Assembly (NCBI RefSeq): GCF_947169445.1
Contig: NZ_CAMVPU010000025.1
Location: 1 to 59,732 of the forward strand
DNA: 59,732 nucleotides
Origin: an uncultured Butyrivibrio sp.
GTDB taxonomy: Bacteria; Bacillota; Clostridia; Lachnospirales; Lachnospiraceae
Reading direction: 5' to 3'
The position numbers were made by a program, and so were the translations under genes. Of the stretch, positions 52,649 to 59,732 are shown piece after piece (the stretch's first letter is position 1; each line of letters starts with the position of its first letter). The notes beneath the pieces were generated by a model. That model did no database searches. It saw only the letters and a list, made by a program, of their open reading frames with translations, and was not told where the DNA came from.

Positions 52649-53186
52649 TTCAAGAAATGTTTCAGTTATCAAGGATGCACTAGGACATAATGTTGTAATG
52701 ATCAATGACATCATTTTTCGTGGAAAACGTGGAATAAAATGGATTGATGTTGAAGAATACCTCAGACAGTATGTGGGCGAGTTCTACACGATTGCAGAGA
52801 CAAATGAGGTAGTGTATATCGGTACAGATTTACCTGATGAGTATGCTCATTCGGAATATACACATATTCTAAAAGGCGCTAATGAAAAAGCAAAAGCCAA
52901 TGCAGCTCAAGGTTTACCTGAGCTTATAATCACTGCTACTAACATGGAACATACAGATAATTCAAAGGCAAAGCATAAAAAGGATGCAAAGTACGGCTGG
53001 TATAAATATGAATCGCGATTTGCATTACCGGTATTTGCAGGTGATGGGGAAGTTGAAAGATACAATGTTTTTCATGTGGCAATGATTTTAAGACATGATA
53101 AGGATGGTAAGAAATACTTATACGACATTATGAACATAAAAAAAGAAACGAGCGACCTTTTCCAGTCCGAAGACCTTACTCAGTAA
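52623..53186 (+). CDS. Stand-alone nuclease-like polyvalent domain (PBECR-like)
   Basis: 187 residues from ATG 52623, chosen over the longer frame because the shorter start fits a plausible AAAGAGAG site. Recognisable text includes EYTHILKGANEKAKANAAQGLPELIITATN, KHKKDAKYGWYKYESRFALPVF, RYNVFHVAMILRHDKDGKKYLYDIMNIKKETS. I recall this as a domain normally fused within large phage/ICE polyvalent proteins and related to barnase/EndoU/colicin-E5/RelE-like nucleases. Catalytic residues are not proven. It occurs here alone behind the HTH gene. Confidence 0.55.
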   Translation: MLKLEKESNSRNVSVIKDALGHNVVMINDIIFRGKRGIKWIDVEEYLRQYVGEFYTIAETNEVVYIGTDLPDEYAHSEYTHILKGANEKAKANAAQGLPELIITATNMEHTDNSKAKHKKDAKYGWYKYESRFALPVFAGDGEVERYNVFHVAMILRHDKDGKKYLYDIMNIKKETSDLFQSEDLTQ

Positions 53187-53267
53187 AAAACCCATTTCTT
53201 GATTCATATGTTAATGGGATAACTGGAGATTGTCAAGAGCAATTTATGATTTCGAAAGGATACATGT

Positions 53268-55055
53268 ATGGCAAAAAGTAAGAAAACAAAATGTTATATC
53301 TATACCAGAGTTTCCACTGCTATGCAGGTTGATGGCTATAGTCTGGATGCTCAGAAAGAAAAACTCAAACGTTATGCAGACTATGAAGAAATGGAAATAG
53401 TAGGTGAGTATTCTGATGAAGGTCACTCTGGCAAAAACATAAATGGAAGACCTGAGTTTGTAAGAATGCTTCAAGACATCGAAGATTGCAAGGATGATGT
53501 AAGCTATGTACTTGTATTCAAGCTTTCAAGATTTGGAAGGAATGCTGCTGATGTTCTTAATTCTTTACAGTTAATGCAGGATTTTGGAGTAAATCTCATT
53601 TGTGTTGAGGATGGAATTAACAGCGCAAAAGAGTCTGGAAAACTTATGATTTCTATTTTGTCTGCGGTTGCTGAACTTGAGCGAGAAAATATTCTGGTTC
53701 AGACCATGGAAGGCAGAAGACAAAAAGCCAGGGAAGGCAAGTGGAATGGTGGATTTGCTCCATATGGATATAAGCTAGTTGATGGTAGTCTTGCCATTGC
53801 AGAAGATGAAGCAGAGATGATACGTCTTATTTTTGATAAATACATTCATACGGATATGGGTGCCAATGGTGTGGCAGAGTACCTTAACAATCATGGTCAT
53901 AAGAAAAAACAGCGACAGAATAACACGCTTACCACCTTTGCTCCATCATTTATAAAAGGTGTTCTTGATAATCCTGTTTATATGGGAAAACTGGCATATG
54001 GGCGCAGGGCTACGGAGAAGATTCAGGGAACAAGAAATGAGTTTCATGTAGTGAAGCAGGAGGAATTTCCTATATATGATGGTGAACATGATGCCATTAT
54101 ATCAGAGGAAGATTTCATGCTTGCAAAAGAAAAGCGTGAACGCACTGGCTTCAAGCATGAGAAGACGCATAGCCTTGAACATGAGCATATCCTTTCGGGT
54201 ATTCTAAAATGCCCTGTATGTGGTGGCTCCATGTATGCAAACGTCAACCGTAAAAAGAAGAGTGACGGGTCATATTACAAGGACTTTTTCTATTATGCTT
54301 GCAAACATAGAATCAAATTGGATGGACACCATTGTGACTATCACAGGCAGTGGGGGCAGGATAAGGTAAACGCTGCTGTGGAAGAGACAGTTAAGAAAAT
54401 GGTAAATAATCCAAAGTTCAAAGCTGCTTTAAAAGCAAAGATAGGAGCTAATGTAGATGCAAGCGAACTGAAAGCGGAGCGTGAAAGTTACAGAAAAAGC
54501 CTTCAGCAGTGTATAGGAGCAAAAAATAAGCTAGCCGCACAGATAGATGCACTTGATGTTACTGATAAACATTATGACAGAAAATATCAGGATATGCAGG
54601 AGCGACTAGATGCGCTCTATGATCAGATGGGGGATATAGAAGAAAAGATAGAAACTGTAAATAAGAGAATCGAAAACCTTTTGCAGGAGCGACTTTCAGC
54701 GGATACGATTTACAAAGTGCTGATACAGTTTGATAAGCTTTATGATAACTTTACGGATCTTGAAAAAAAGAAATTCATGCAGTCATTTATTGAAGAAGTG
54801 CAAATATATGAGCAGCCAAAGGAAAATGGAAGATTCCTAAAGAGCATATCCTTTGCATTCCCTGTGTACTATAATGATAAAGAGTTTACTACTATTGCAT
54901 TTGGTGAAGATGCACTAAAAGAGTACGCAGACAACCTGACTAAAGAGAATCTTGTTGGTTGGGACAAAGAAATAACAGATGAAACGGTATGTCTATTGTC
55001 CAAACTCAAGGATGCTAAGCAGCATGTGGAGATTGAAGTATCTCCTGAAAAATGA
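53268..55055 (+). CDS. Large serine recombinase (site-specific integrase)
   Basis: 595 residues. The catalytic domain begins CYIYTRVSTAMQVDGYSLDAQ with nucleophile S16 and continues with EYSDEGHSGKNINGRPEF and FKLSRFGRNAADVLNSL. A recombinase domain (about 170-270, APYGYKL ... GVLDNPVYMGKLAYGRRATEK) is followed by a zinc ribbon (CPVCGG...CKH...HCDYH) and a coiled coil. This is the integrase class that catalyses insertion and excision without host factors. It lies at the right end of the relaxase-primase module, the usual place next to an att site. Confidence 0.93.
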   Translation: MAKSKKTKCYIYTRVSTAMQVDGYSLDAQKEKLKRYADYEEMEIVGEYSDEGHSGKNINGRPEFVRMLQDIEDCKDDVSYVLVFKLSRFGRNAADVLNSLQLMQDFGVNLICVEDGINSAKESGKLMISILSAVAELERENILVQTMEGRRQKAREGKWNGGFAPYGYKLVDGSLAIAEDEAEMIRLIFDKYIHTDMGANGVAEYLNNHGHKKKQRQNNTLTTFAPSFIKGVLDNPVYMGKLAYGRRATEKIQGTRNEFHVVKQEEFPIYDGEHDAIISEEDFMLAKEKRERTGFKHEKTHSLEHEHILSGILKCPVCGGSMYANVNRKKKSDGSYYKDFFYYACKHRIKLDGHHCDYHRQWGQDKVNAAVEETVKKMVNNPKFKAALKAKIGANVDASELKAERESYRKSLQQCIGAKNKLAAQIDALDVTDKHYDRKYQDMQERLDALYDQMGDIEEKIETVNKRIENLLQERLSADTIYKVLIQFDKLYDNFTDLEKKKFMQSFIEEVQIYEQPKENGRFLKSISFAFPVYYNDKEFTTIAFGEDALKEYADNLTKENLVGWDKEITDETVCLLSKLKDAKQHVEIEVSPEK

Positions 55056-55114
55056 ATTGACAGTGATTCTATAACAGTGTATATTTTGGGCATTATTTAG
55101 CAAAGGAAATGATA

Positions 55115-55174
55115 ATGAATAGTATTTTGATTAACAGCTTAAGACGCAGACAGAGAAGACATAAGTTCTTGTGA
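55115..55174 (+). CDS. Arg-codon leader peptide
   Basis: 19-codon ORF MNSILINSLRRRQRRHKFL with AAAGGAA upstream. Five of six consecutive codons are arginine (AGA and CGC) followed by His-Lys. It precedes the terminator at 55253 and the argS fragment, as expected for ribosome-stalling control of arginyl-tRNA supply. Confidence 0.55.
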   Translation: MNSILINSLRRRQRRHKFL

Positions 55175-55252
55175 TCATTGCAGATTTATCGCATGGTTGC
55201 AGGAACGTATGTCTTGTTGCCGTGCGGTTGCTGTTAATAAGATATTATAAGC

Positions 55253-55304
55253 AGAACCGTAATGGATTTAGCCAATAATCTAAATCTCTTACGGTTCTTT
55301 TTTT
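55253..55304 (+). terminator. Attenuator/terminator before the argS fragment
   Basis: Outer stem AGAACCGTAA/TTACGGTTCT and inner GATTTAG/CTAAATC, followed by seven T. TTAACAGC (55131-55138) inside the leader peptide is a perfect match to GCTGTTAA (55230-55237), giving a possible alternative pairing that depends on ribosome position. Confidence 0.75.
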
Positions 55305-55320
55305 ATCTATTTAGAAAGGA

Positions 55321-55494
55321 ATGAAGGAAATGAAAGAGAACGTGAGTAAGGCTATTGCAAAAGTAGTAGGGGGAATTGAGCAGGAGCAGATAAAAGAATT
55401 ATTGGAAACACCACCGGATAGTTCTATGGGGGATATGGCATTGCCATGCTTTGCTTTCGCAAATGTTGAGCTTGCCCTGTGTGAGATTGGATAG
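55321..55494 (+). pseudogene. argS: Truncated arginyl-tRNA synthetase (N-terminal fragment)
   Basis: 57 residues: MKEMKENVSKAIAKVVGG then ELLETPPDSSMGDMALPCF, which matches the N-terminal additional domain of ArgRS (PPDxxMGDxAxPCF), ending after ...LALCEIG with TAG. ArgRS is normally over 550 residues, so this is a remnant. It keeps a normal start, ribosome site and upstream attenuator. Confidence 0.75.
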
Positions 55495-55517
55495 AAAGTC
55501 CTTTGTATTATCAATAG

Positions 55518-55664
55518 ATACGTTCAGTTAAATTCTCCAAGCTGTACAAGAACTGTAAATTGGTAACTATCCCCGGGGATACCCACTGCTATGACTACCA
55601 TCTTGAACTTGTCACCGAAGCGGTAAAAGAATTTATGCTAGAGCAGATAGGCAAAACAAACTAA
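55518..55664 (+). pseudogene. C-terminal remnant of an alpha/beta-hydrolase-like gene
   Basis: An open frame with no start reads SKLYKNCKLVTIPGDTHCYDYHLELVTEAVKEFM and ends at TAA. The PGDTHCYDYH block resembles the catalytic His loop at the C-terminus of serine hydrolases. It follows the argS fragment after stops, so the region is decayed. Confidence 0.45.
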
Positions 55665-55709
55665 GGTCAAAGTAAAATTCTCGGATAGACTTCCTCAGAA
55701 GATGCAGAA

Positions 55710-55732
55710 GGGGCTGTTGCGCAAACAGCCCC
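55710..55732 (-). terminator. Hairpin at the end of the minus-strand unit
   Basis: GGGGCTGTT-GCGCA-AACAGCCCC, a 9-bp GC-rich stem lying between the plus-strand debris and the minus-strand genes; on the minus strand it is followed by TTCT. Terminator role is plausible but the T-run is short. Confidence 0.5.
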
Positions 55733-55741
55733 AAAATCAAT

Positions 55742-55822
55742 TCACCTTGATCTATTGTTCTTAACAAGCAGTGCCACAAGAATAATGTCCAGGACAATCA
55801 CAAATCCTACAACCAATCCCAT
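55742..55822 (-). CDS. Possible 26-residue membrane micropeptide
   Basis: ATG lies four bases after the stop of the 114-residue gene on the same strand; product MGLVVGFVIVLDIILVALLVKNNRSR is one hydrophobic helix with a basic end. Translation coupling is plausible because the ribosome site (GGAT) overlaps the previous stop. It lacks the Cys/Pro pattern of cyclic-lactone autoinducer precursors. Confidence 0.4.
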   Translation of the reverse strand: MGLVVGFVIVLDIILVALLVKNNRSR

Positions 55823-55826
55823 TTTT

Positions 55827-56171
55827 TTATCCGATTACTTTTGAAGTTGCATTCTTTTTAAGTCCCACATAATACATACTTGCAATAAGCTCTACAGCGC
55901 ACTGCATACCCAAAATAAAGAGTATAAAAATACTCAGATTTGATACTGTAAATAAAATGCTTTGATCGATCATCACTGTCATTCCCCAAACGAATATGCA
56001 TACATAGAGCATGTAATAGTGAGCACTTGCTCTTGCCTTAGTTACGATTTCTTTTGCTTCTTCACGGTTGGCTTTATATTTAATCCCAAAATATATAGAC
56101 CATATCGCCAATGAAATAAATCCGGCACCTCCCAAAAGAGCAAGTACTAACAAAATCTTCTGACTAACCAT
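55827..56171 (-). CDS. Small three-helix membrane protein near the two-component system
   Basis: 114 residues with AGGAGAG before the ATG. Hydrophobic segments lie at about residues 5-28, 51-70 and 75-103. No AgrB-like catalytic His/Cys pair and no known domain. It follows the kinase gene by 69 bases on the same strand, so it may be co-transcribed, perhaps as an immunity or signalling helper; unknown function. Confidence 0.55.
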   Translation of the reverse strand: MVSQKILLVLALLGGAGFISLAIWSIYFGIKYKANREEAKEIVTKARASAHYYMLYVCIFVWGMTVMIDQSILFTVSNLSIFILFILGMQCAVELIASMYYVGLKKNATSKVIG

Positions 56172-56182
56172 TTTTCTCTCTC

Positions 56183-56216
56183 CTATCTGTAATATATTTT
56201 TCTTGGTTACAGATAG
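56183..56216 (-). promoter_or_regulatory. Hairpin abutting the ribosome site of the 114-residue gene
   Basis: A perfect 10-bp stem CTATCTGTAA / TTACAGATAG; on the minus strand its 3' arm ends next to the AGGAG site. May control translation. Confidence 0.4.
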
Positions 56217-56240
56217 AATTCTAGCAGTCCAGATTCTTTT

Positions 56241-57569
56241 TTATGAAAAAAGTCCTGAAATGCTGTTTTTTGATCTTTTTCGTATAGATTCATTTTCTAT
56301 CATCAAGGTTTGAACAAAAAAGTCTCTCTTCATTTCAGTATATTTATATACATTTGGATAACTGTTTAGAATCTTACCTACATTTTCAAGCCCGATCCCT
56401 CTGCCTTCTCCTTTGGTGCTGACTGAAGGTTTCTCTATTTCATCAATTGACAGTCCTTTTTGTATATACGAATTGGCTACTACTATAACTACCGCATTAC
56501 TATCAACAACTATGTTAAACTTAACCTCTTTGGAACTGGTCTCAAGAGCAGCTTCCACCGCGTTATCTATATATATTCCAAGTACTCTTGTAAGATCCAG
56601 AAGTTTCATAGATATATCAGGCACTTCATCCATTATATCTATATAGAGATTAATTCCACGGCTCATGGAGCTAATGAACTTGGCTGACAGCATACCCTTT
56701 AGTGCAGTATCTTTGATCCTGGAAAGCTTGTGCAGATGATAGTTTCCACTATTTATCTTTTCACCTGTTGGAAGAATAGTCTCTTTATAGAAAGCTCTAA
56801 GGCCATCCATATCATTGCTGTCTATATAGCCCGACAGAGTCAGGAGCATATTGGTGTAATCATGCTTGAATGAACGCAGCTCTTTGTACATAGCTTCTAT
56901 CTGGCTTGTATATTCGATCAGATTTCTCTTGTTTTCTTCTTCTCTTAATTCTCTTTCTCTTTTTTGTATCTGGTTTAATGCAGCGATGAACACTATTACA
57001 GATAAGATTGCAATAACATAATACGAACCCACATACCAGTAATAGTATTTATCATCAATAAGTTCATATCTGATCTGAAATCCAATATAAAGATAGGCAG
57101 CGCACGAAGTAGCAAGAATTATAACTGCTGATATAACTATCTTTGGAGATTCTATTATATTGGCTTTGTCTCTAAGTAGCAGGATTAATCCCCTTATACC
57201 AAAAGAAACCAAAACCAGTACAATTGATACAAGACAAACAGATAAATATGGCCCGGTTGATATGGACAACAAACGCAGCCCAATTTTGGTCAGATAATTT
57301 GCAAATACTCCAATAATATACCCAGCAGGGACAAGTAAAAGAGCATGTAGTTTTTTTCCAAAGAATAGATATGCGATGATACCAAGAACAGGAAAAAGAT
57401 AGATAACTTTCGTCTCAGAGTAACTATTGTATAGAATAATACAATACGAAAGCTGCATGAGCAGAATGTTTATGATCCTGTTTTTCATACTGATCTTACC
57501 CAGCCAGATAATATTAGCAGAAACAGGAATCCACAATCCAGTTAATAATAATTCAAAAACTTTATACAT
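56241..57569 (-). CDS. AgrC-like GHKL sensor histidine kinase
   Basis: 442 residues. The first 200 or so residues are six to seven hydrophobic helices, then a coiled dimerisation helix with RSFKHDYTNML carrying the likely phospho-acceptor H236. The C-terminal GHKL ATPase shows N-box VLGIYIDNAVEAALE and G-box GEGRGIGLENV. The family usually senses peptide signals in Firmicutes. It is divergent from the LytTR regulator gene, sharing a 221-bp intergenic region. No AgrB/AgrD pair is seen next to it. Confidence 0.87.
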   Translation of the reverse strand: MYKVFELLLTGLWIPVSANIIWLGKISMKNRIINILLMQLSYCIILYNSYSETKVIYLFPVLGIIAYLFFGKKLHALLLVPAGYIIGVFANYLTKIGLRLLSISTGPYLSVCLVSIVLVLVSFGIRGLILLLRDKANIIESPKIVISAVIILATSCAAYLYIGFQIRYELIDDKYYYWYVGSYYVIAILSVIVFIAALNQIQKRERELREEENKRNLIEYTSQIEAMYKELRSFKHDYTNMLLTLSGYIDSNDMDGLRAFYKETILPTGEKINSGNYHLHKLSRIKDTALKGMLSAKFISSMSRGINLYIDIMDEVPDISMKLLDLTRVLGIYIDNAVEAALETSSKEVKFNIVVDSNAVVIVVANSYIQKGLSIDEIEKPSVSTKGEGRGIGLENVGKILNSYPNVYKYTEMKRDFFVQTLMIENESIRKRSKNSISGLFS

Positions 57570-57790
57570 TACAAATAAATCCTCGGATCATATATTATGA
57601 TGCAGGTGTCAAAAGCATCTTTTGACAACATATGACGACTTGTATTTAAAATAGTTTTAATTAGCCGATGATTAGTATACAATATCTTTACTGTGTTTAT
57701 AAAGAGGTAGCGCAGACTCATTCATATATGAACGGGCCAGCGCTACTACATAAGGAATAGTACAACCTGCATATTTGTTAGAGGTCATCC
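57570..57790. promoter_or_regulatory. Divergent kinase/regulator intergenic region
   Basis: Contains the palindrome GTCAAAAG-CAT-CTTTTGAC (57608-57626) and, nearer the regulator, nested inverted repeats AGCGC...TTCATATATGAA...GCGCT (about 57709-57745). These are candidate operators or leader structures. A TATACAATAT element near 57,676 could be a -10. No ORF seen. Confidence 0.45.
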
Positions 57791-58534
57791 ATGCTTAATA
57801 TCTATGTTTGTGAAGACAACTTGAAGCAGCGAATGCTGATTACTGATTATATCAAAAATATTATTTTGATAGAGGACTATGATCTAAATCTTGAGTTATC
57901 AACTGATAATCCCTATGAAGTTCTTGATAGTATAGAAAACAGTAAGAATGTTGGACTGTATTTTCTGGATATAGATTTAAATTATGATATTGACGGGCTA
58001 TCTCTGGCCAGGCAGATACGCCGCCATGATCCTAGAGGTTTTATAGTCTTTATCACCGCCCACTCAGAGATGTGTTACATGACTTTCACTTACAAAGTTG
58101 AAGCTATGGATTTTATCATCAAAGACGATCAGGATAATCTTCATTCACGTATACACCAGTGTATACAAAGCGCTTATTCAAGATACTCATCTACCAATAA
58201 TCACACTGGCAAAATCTTTGTTACCAAAATTGGAGATAAGGAGTACTGCATACCGCTTAGTGATATTATCTACATCGAAACATCCGTAAGTCCTCACAAG
58301 ATAATCCTGCATACAGCATACAGTACTCTTGAATTCAAGGGTCAGATCAAGGCAACCTTACCTATTCTTGGTTCTGACTTCGTTCTATGTCATAGATCTA
58401 CAATTGTAAATAAGAACCATGTCAAAGAAATCGATTTAAAAGGCCGTACATTAACCCTTACCGGGGGCCACATATGCCCCATCGCTGTAAGATATATGCC
58501 TTCAATACATAAATGCTTTCAGTATAATAACTGA
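57791..58534 (+). CDS. LytTR-family response regulator (AgrA-like)
   Basis: 247 residues. The receiver domain has acidic E8/D9 and phospho-acceptor D60 in LYFLDIDL, with conserved ITAH and a K near MDFIIKDD. The C-terminal LytTR DNA-binding domain (about 140-245) includes YCIPLSDIIYIETSVSPHKIILHT, FVLCHRSTIVNKNHV and ICPIAVRY. AGAGG precedes the ATG. LytTR regulators bind direct repeats about one helical turn apart, which is of interest given the repeats at 43.8 kb. Confidence 0.9.
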   Translation: MLNIYVCEDNLKQRMLITDYIKNIILIEDYDLNLELSTDNPYEVLDSIENSKNVGLYFLDIDLNYDIDGLSLARQIRRHDPRGFIVFITAHSEMCYMTFTYKVEAMDFIIKDDQDNLHSRIHQCIQSAYSRYSSTNNHTGKIFVTKIGDKEYCIPLSDIIYIETSVSPHKIILHTAYSTLEFKGQIKATLPILGSDFVLCHRSTIVNKNHVKEIDLKGRTLTLTGGHICPIAVRYMPSIHKCFQYNN

Positions 58535-58702
58535 AACTTCGAACTTGCCAAACATACACCACCCTCTGAGGCAGAGCCGATGCGGCCCGTTTATAATACA
58601 TTTTCGTATCTTTTGAAGGTGTTATTAAATTCAGGATCCAGATATCTTGCCCTGAATTATAACAGGTATTATTCCGAAACTTATTATTGAAATAGCAAAT
58701 AT

Positions 58703-58731
58703 TTGACAAAAACAAACACATATTCTATATT
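58703..58731 (+). promoter_or_regulatory. Strong orphan promoter
   Basis: TTGACA, 17-bp spacer and TATATT, with no gene for more than 550 bp downstream. Confidence 0.7.
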
Positions 58732-58737
58732 AGAGAC

Positions 58738-58824
58738 GTGCTTATTATACCCAAAAATCGGAAAAAGGTAATTTAATAGAAATTGATTAAAAGCTCAAAC
58801 TCCTTGTAGTTTGGGCTTTTTTTA
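58738..58824 (+). ncRNA. Candidate small RNA ending in intrinsic terminator
   Basis: From the predicted start to the T-run this is about 85 nt. The 3' end is the terminator AAAGCTCAAACT / AGTTTGGGCTTT (58790-58819) plus T-tract. No convincing ORF or ribosome-site/start combination is found inside. Confidence 0.45.
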
Positions 58825-59228
58825 TTGCTTCAAAAGAATTCCGAATTTGTTATTTCACTTAAAAAAGCTATTTCATGGGTGAACAATGGGGCAAAATTTC
58901 CCGATTTTTCATTGTAATAATCACCAAATCTATTTATGGAAATCTAACAAAAATAAGGGAGGACTTACGCTTATGAGGGGACCATAGTAATTGGGGATAA
59001 CTTGGTACTGCGTGTCTAAAACAGACTACTGTGTTCCGATATGGACATGCAAGGAGTCTGAAAATCAGAATTCAGGAGATGTCCAATGGACAAGTCTAGA
59101 AGTGTTATAAAGACAACGTAATAAGACTGAGTATAACAAAACTGAAATTAATTAAACTAATCTTATCTTATCAGGAGATATGGATGGGATGAGGATAGGA
59201 ACACTACCAATTGAAAACATTTTTATAG
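58825..59228. other. Upstream region of a second mobile element, no gene seen
   Basis: About 400 bp without a supported gene. A tiny GGAGG-preceded ORF of four codons (ATG AGG GGA CCA TAG) lies near 58,974. The stretch resembles leader DNA of conjugative transposons, but this is from memory of similar sequences, not proven. Confidence 0.3.
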
Positions 59229-59273
59229 GCGCCGACTTATAGTCAGAAAAAGACTGTAGGTATGGCGCTTTTT
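59229..59273 (+). terminator. Long attenuator-like hairpin before mobC
   Basis: GCGCC and ACTTATAGTC pair with GACTGTAGGT and GGCGC around loop AGAAAAA, followed by TTTTT. It ends 26 bases before the mobC start, so leaderless read-through must pass it. Confidence 0.75.
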
Positions 59274-59299
59274 CTATGCCTGAGAGGAGGAAGGAATAA

Positions 59300-59629
59300 A
59301 TGAAAGAATATGTAGATGGTATTTATATTAAGCTAAAGCCAAACGAGAGGGAGCTGATAAAAAGTAGGATGAAGGAAGCAGGCATAATAAATATGTCAGC
59401 TTATATTCGAAAAATGGCTATAGATGGTTATGTGATACGTCTGGACCTTAGCGAACTAAATGAGGTTACAAGACTATTTCGGATAACTTCCAACAACATC
59501 AACCAATATGCAAGGAAAGCAAATGAAACAGGCAGCATTTACATGAATGACATTAAAGATATACAGGAAGGCCAGGAGAAGCTATGTCAACTGCTAAAAG
59601 GGATTATGCAGAAACTTGCAAAAATATAG
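59300..59629 (+). CDS. MobC-like relaxosome protein
   Basis: 109 residues, GAGAGGAGGAAGG ribosome site. The region YIKLKPNERELIKSRMKEAGIINMSAYIRKMAIDGYVIRLDLSELNEVTRLFRITSNNINQYARKANETG matches MobC/ribbon-helix-helix accessory proteins that assist relaxase nicking in ICEs and mobilizable elements. The relaxase would follow beyond the window. It is separate from the element at 48-55 kb. Confidence 0.85.
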   Translation: MKEYVDGIYIKLKPNERELIKSRMKEAGIINMSAYIRKMAIDGYVIRLDLSELNEVTRLFRITSNNINQYARKANETGSIYMNDIKDIQEGQEKLCQLLKGIMQKLAKI

Positions 59630-59732
59630 CTTTAACTGCTCCGAGCAATGCGAGGTTTTGAGGGTTTGGGGCATACTCCCATATGCACTAACTTAAGAAG
59701 AAAGTTGCAACTTCCTTTTCTTCCGCTTCTCA
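59630..59732. other. Possible oriT of the second element
   Basis: Immediately after mobC, with CATACTCCCATATGCACTAA, an AAGTTGCAACTT palindrome and GAAGAAA/TTTTCTTC flanks. This resembles oriT-like DNA next to mobC in Firmicute ICEs, but no nick site can be assigned. Confidence 0.4.

Noticed and set aside
55056..55320. T-box riboswitch for argS
   Set aside because: No T-box consensus sequence or specifier stem was recognised; the Arg-rich leader ORF with terminator explains the layout better.
55827..56171. AgrB-type peptide-processing protein
   Set aside because: At 114 residues it is too short and lacks the required His/Cys catalytic pattern.
58458..58721. Minus-strand 87-codon ORF downstream of the response regulator
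   Set aside because: It overlaps the end of the regulator gene on the opposite strand, lacks a ribosome site and ends within the AT-rich promoter region.

Overview
The window looks like a low-GC Firmicute of the family Lachnospiraceae, probably Butyrivibrio-like. The evidence is the Gram-positive PolC polymerase, the gene order frr-uppS-cdsA-dxr-rseP-ispG-polC, the rimP-nusA-rnpM-L7Ae-infB-rbfA-nrnA-truB-ribF operon, RlmD with a long clostridial-type tail, and an AgrC-like GHKL kinase with a LytTR regulator. The genus is inference; no 16S gene is present.

Region 1 (1-43,410) is housekeeping chromosome, almost all on the + strand. It holds isoprenoid and envelope lipid genes (uppS, cdsA, dxr, rseP, ispG, uppP, later ispA and dxs), polC, a tRNA-Glu(CTC), the translation operon behind a strong promoter and a structured leader, a secreted HExxH protein with a long acidic tail, rpsO, pnp, prfC, a transglutaminase-like lipoprotein, and a compact run asp23-nusB-xseA-xseB-ispA-dxs-tlyA-nadK-argR-recN-DUF1836-pcrA-rlmD.

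Region 2 (43,411-48,180) is the most unusual part. About 790 bp upstream of a small serine recombinase gene hold seven promoter-like modules. Each has its own short word repeated three to seven times at 10-11 bp, followed at a fixed distance by an extended -10 element (six of seven have TGn). Two intrinsic terminators divide the array into a four-module and a three-module cassette. The recombinase is followed by a 14-bp perfect inverted repeat enclosing about 100 bp with an outward extended -10 promoter that now points away from a downstream two-gene surface O-acylation operon (MBOAT plus SGNH-like partner). I read this as a probable phase-variable promoter switch whose invertase may be under multi-input control. 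This is a hypothesis built from sequence architecture only.

Region 3 (about 48,180-55,060) is an integrative mobilizable element: hairpin-rich oriT-like tract, MobV-like relaxase, CHC2 primase-like protein, SF3 primase-helicase, small genes including a helix-turn-helix protein overlapping a stand-alone nuclease-like domain, and a large serine integrase at the right end.

Region 4 (55,061-59,732) holds an Arg-codon leader peptide and attenuator in front of a truncated argS, a decayed hydrolase fragment, a divergent two-component system with two small membrane proteins, a candidate small RNA, and the beginning of a second mobile element (MobC-like relaxosome gene and an oriT-like sequence) running off the window.
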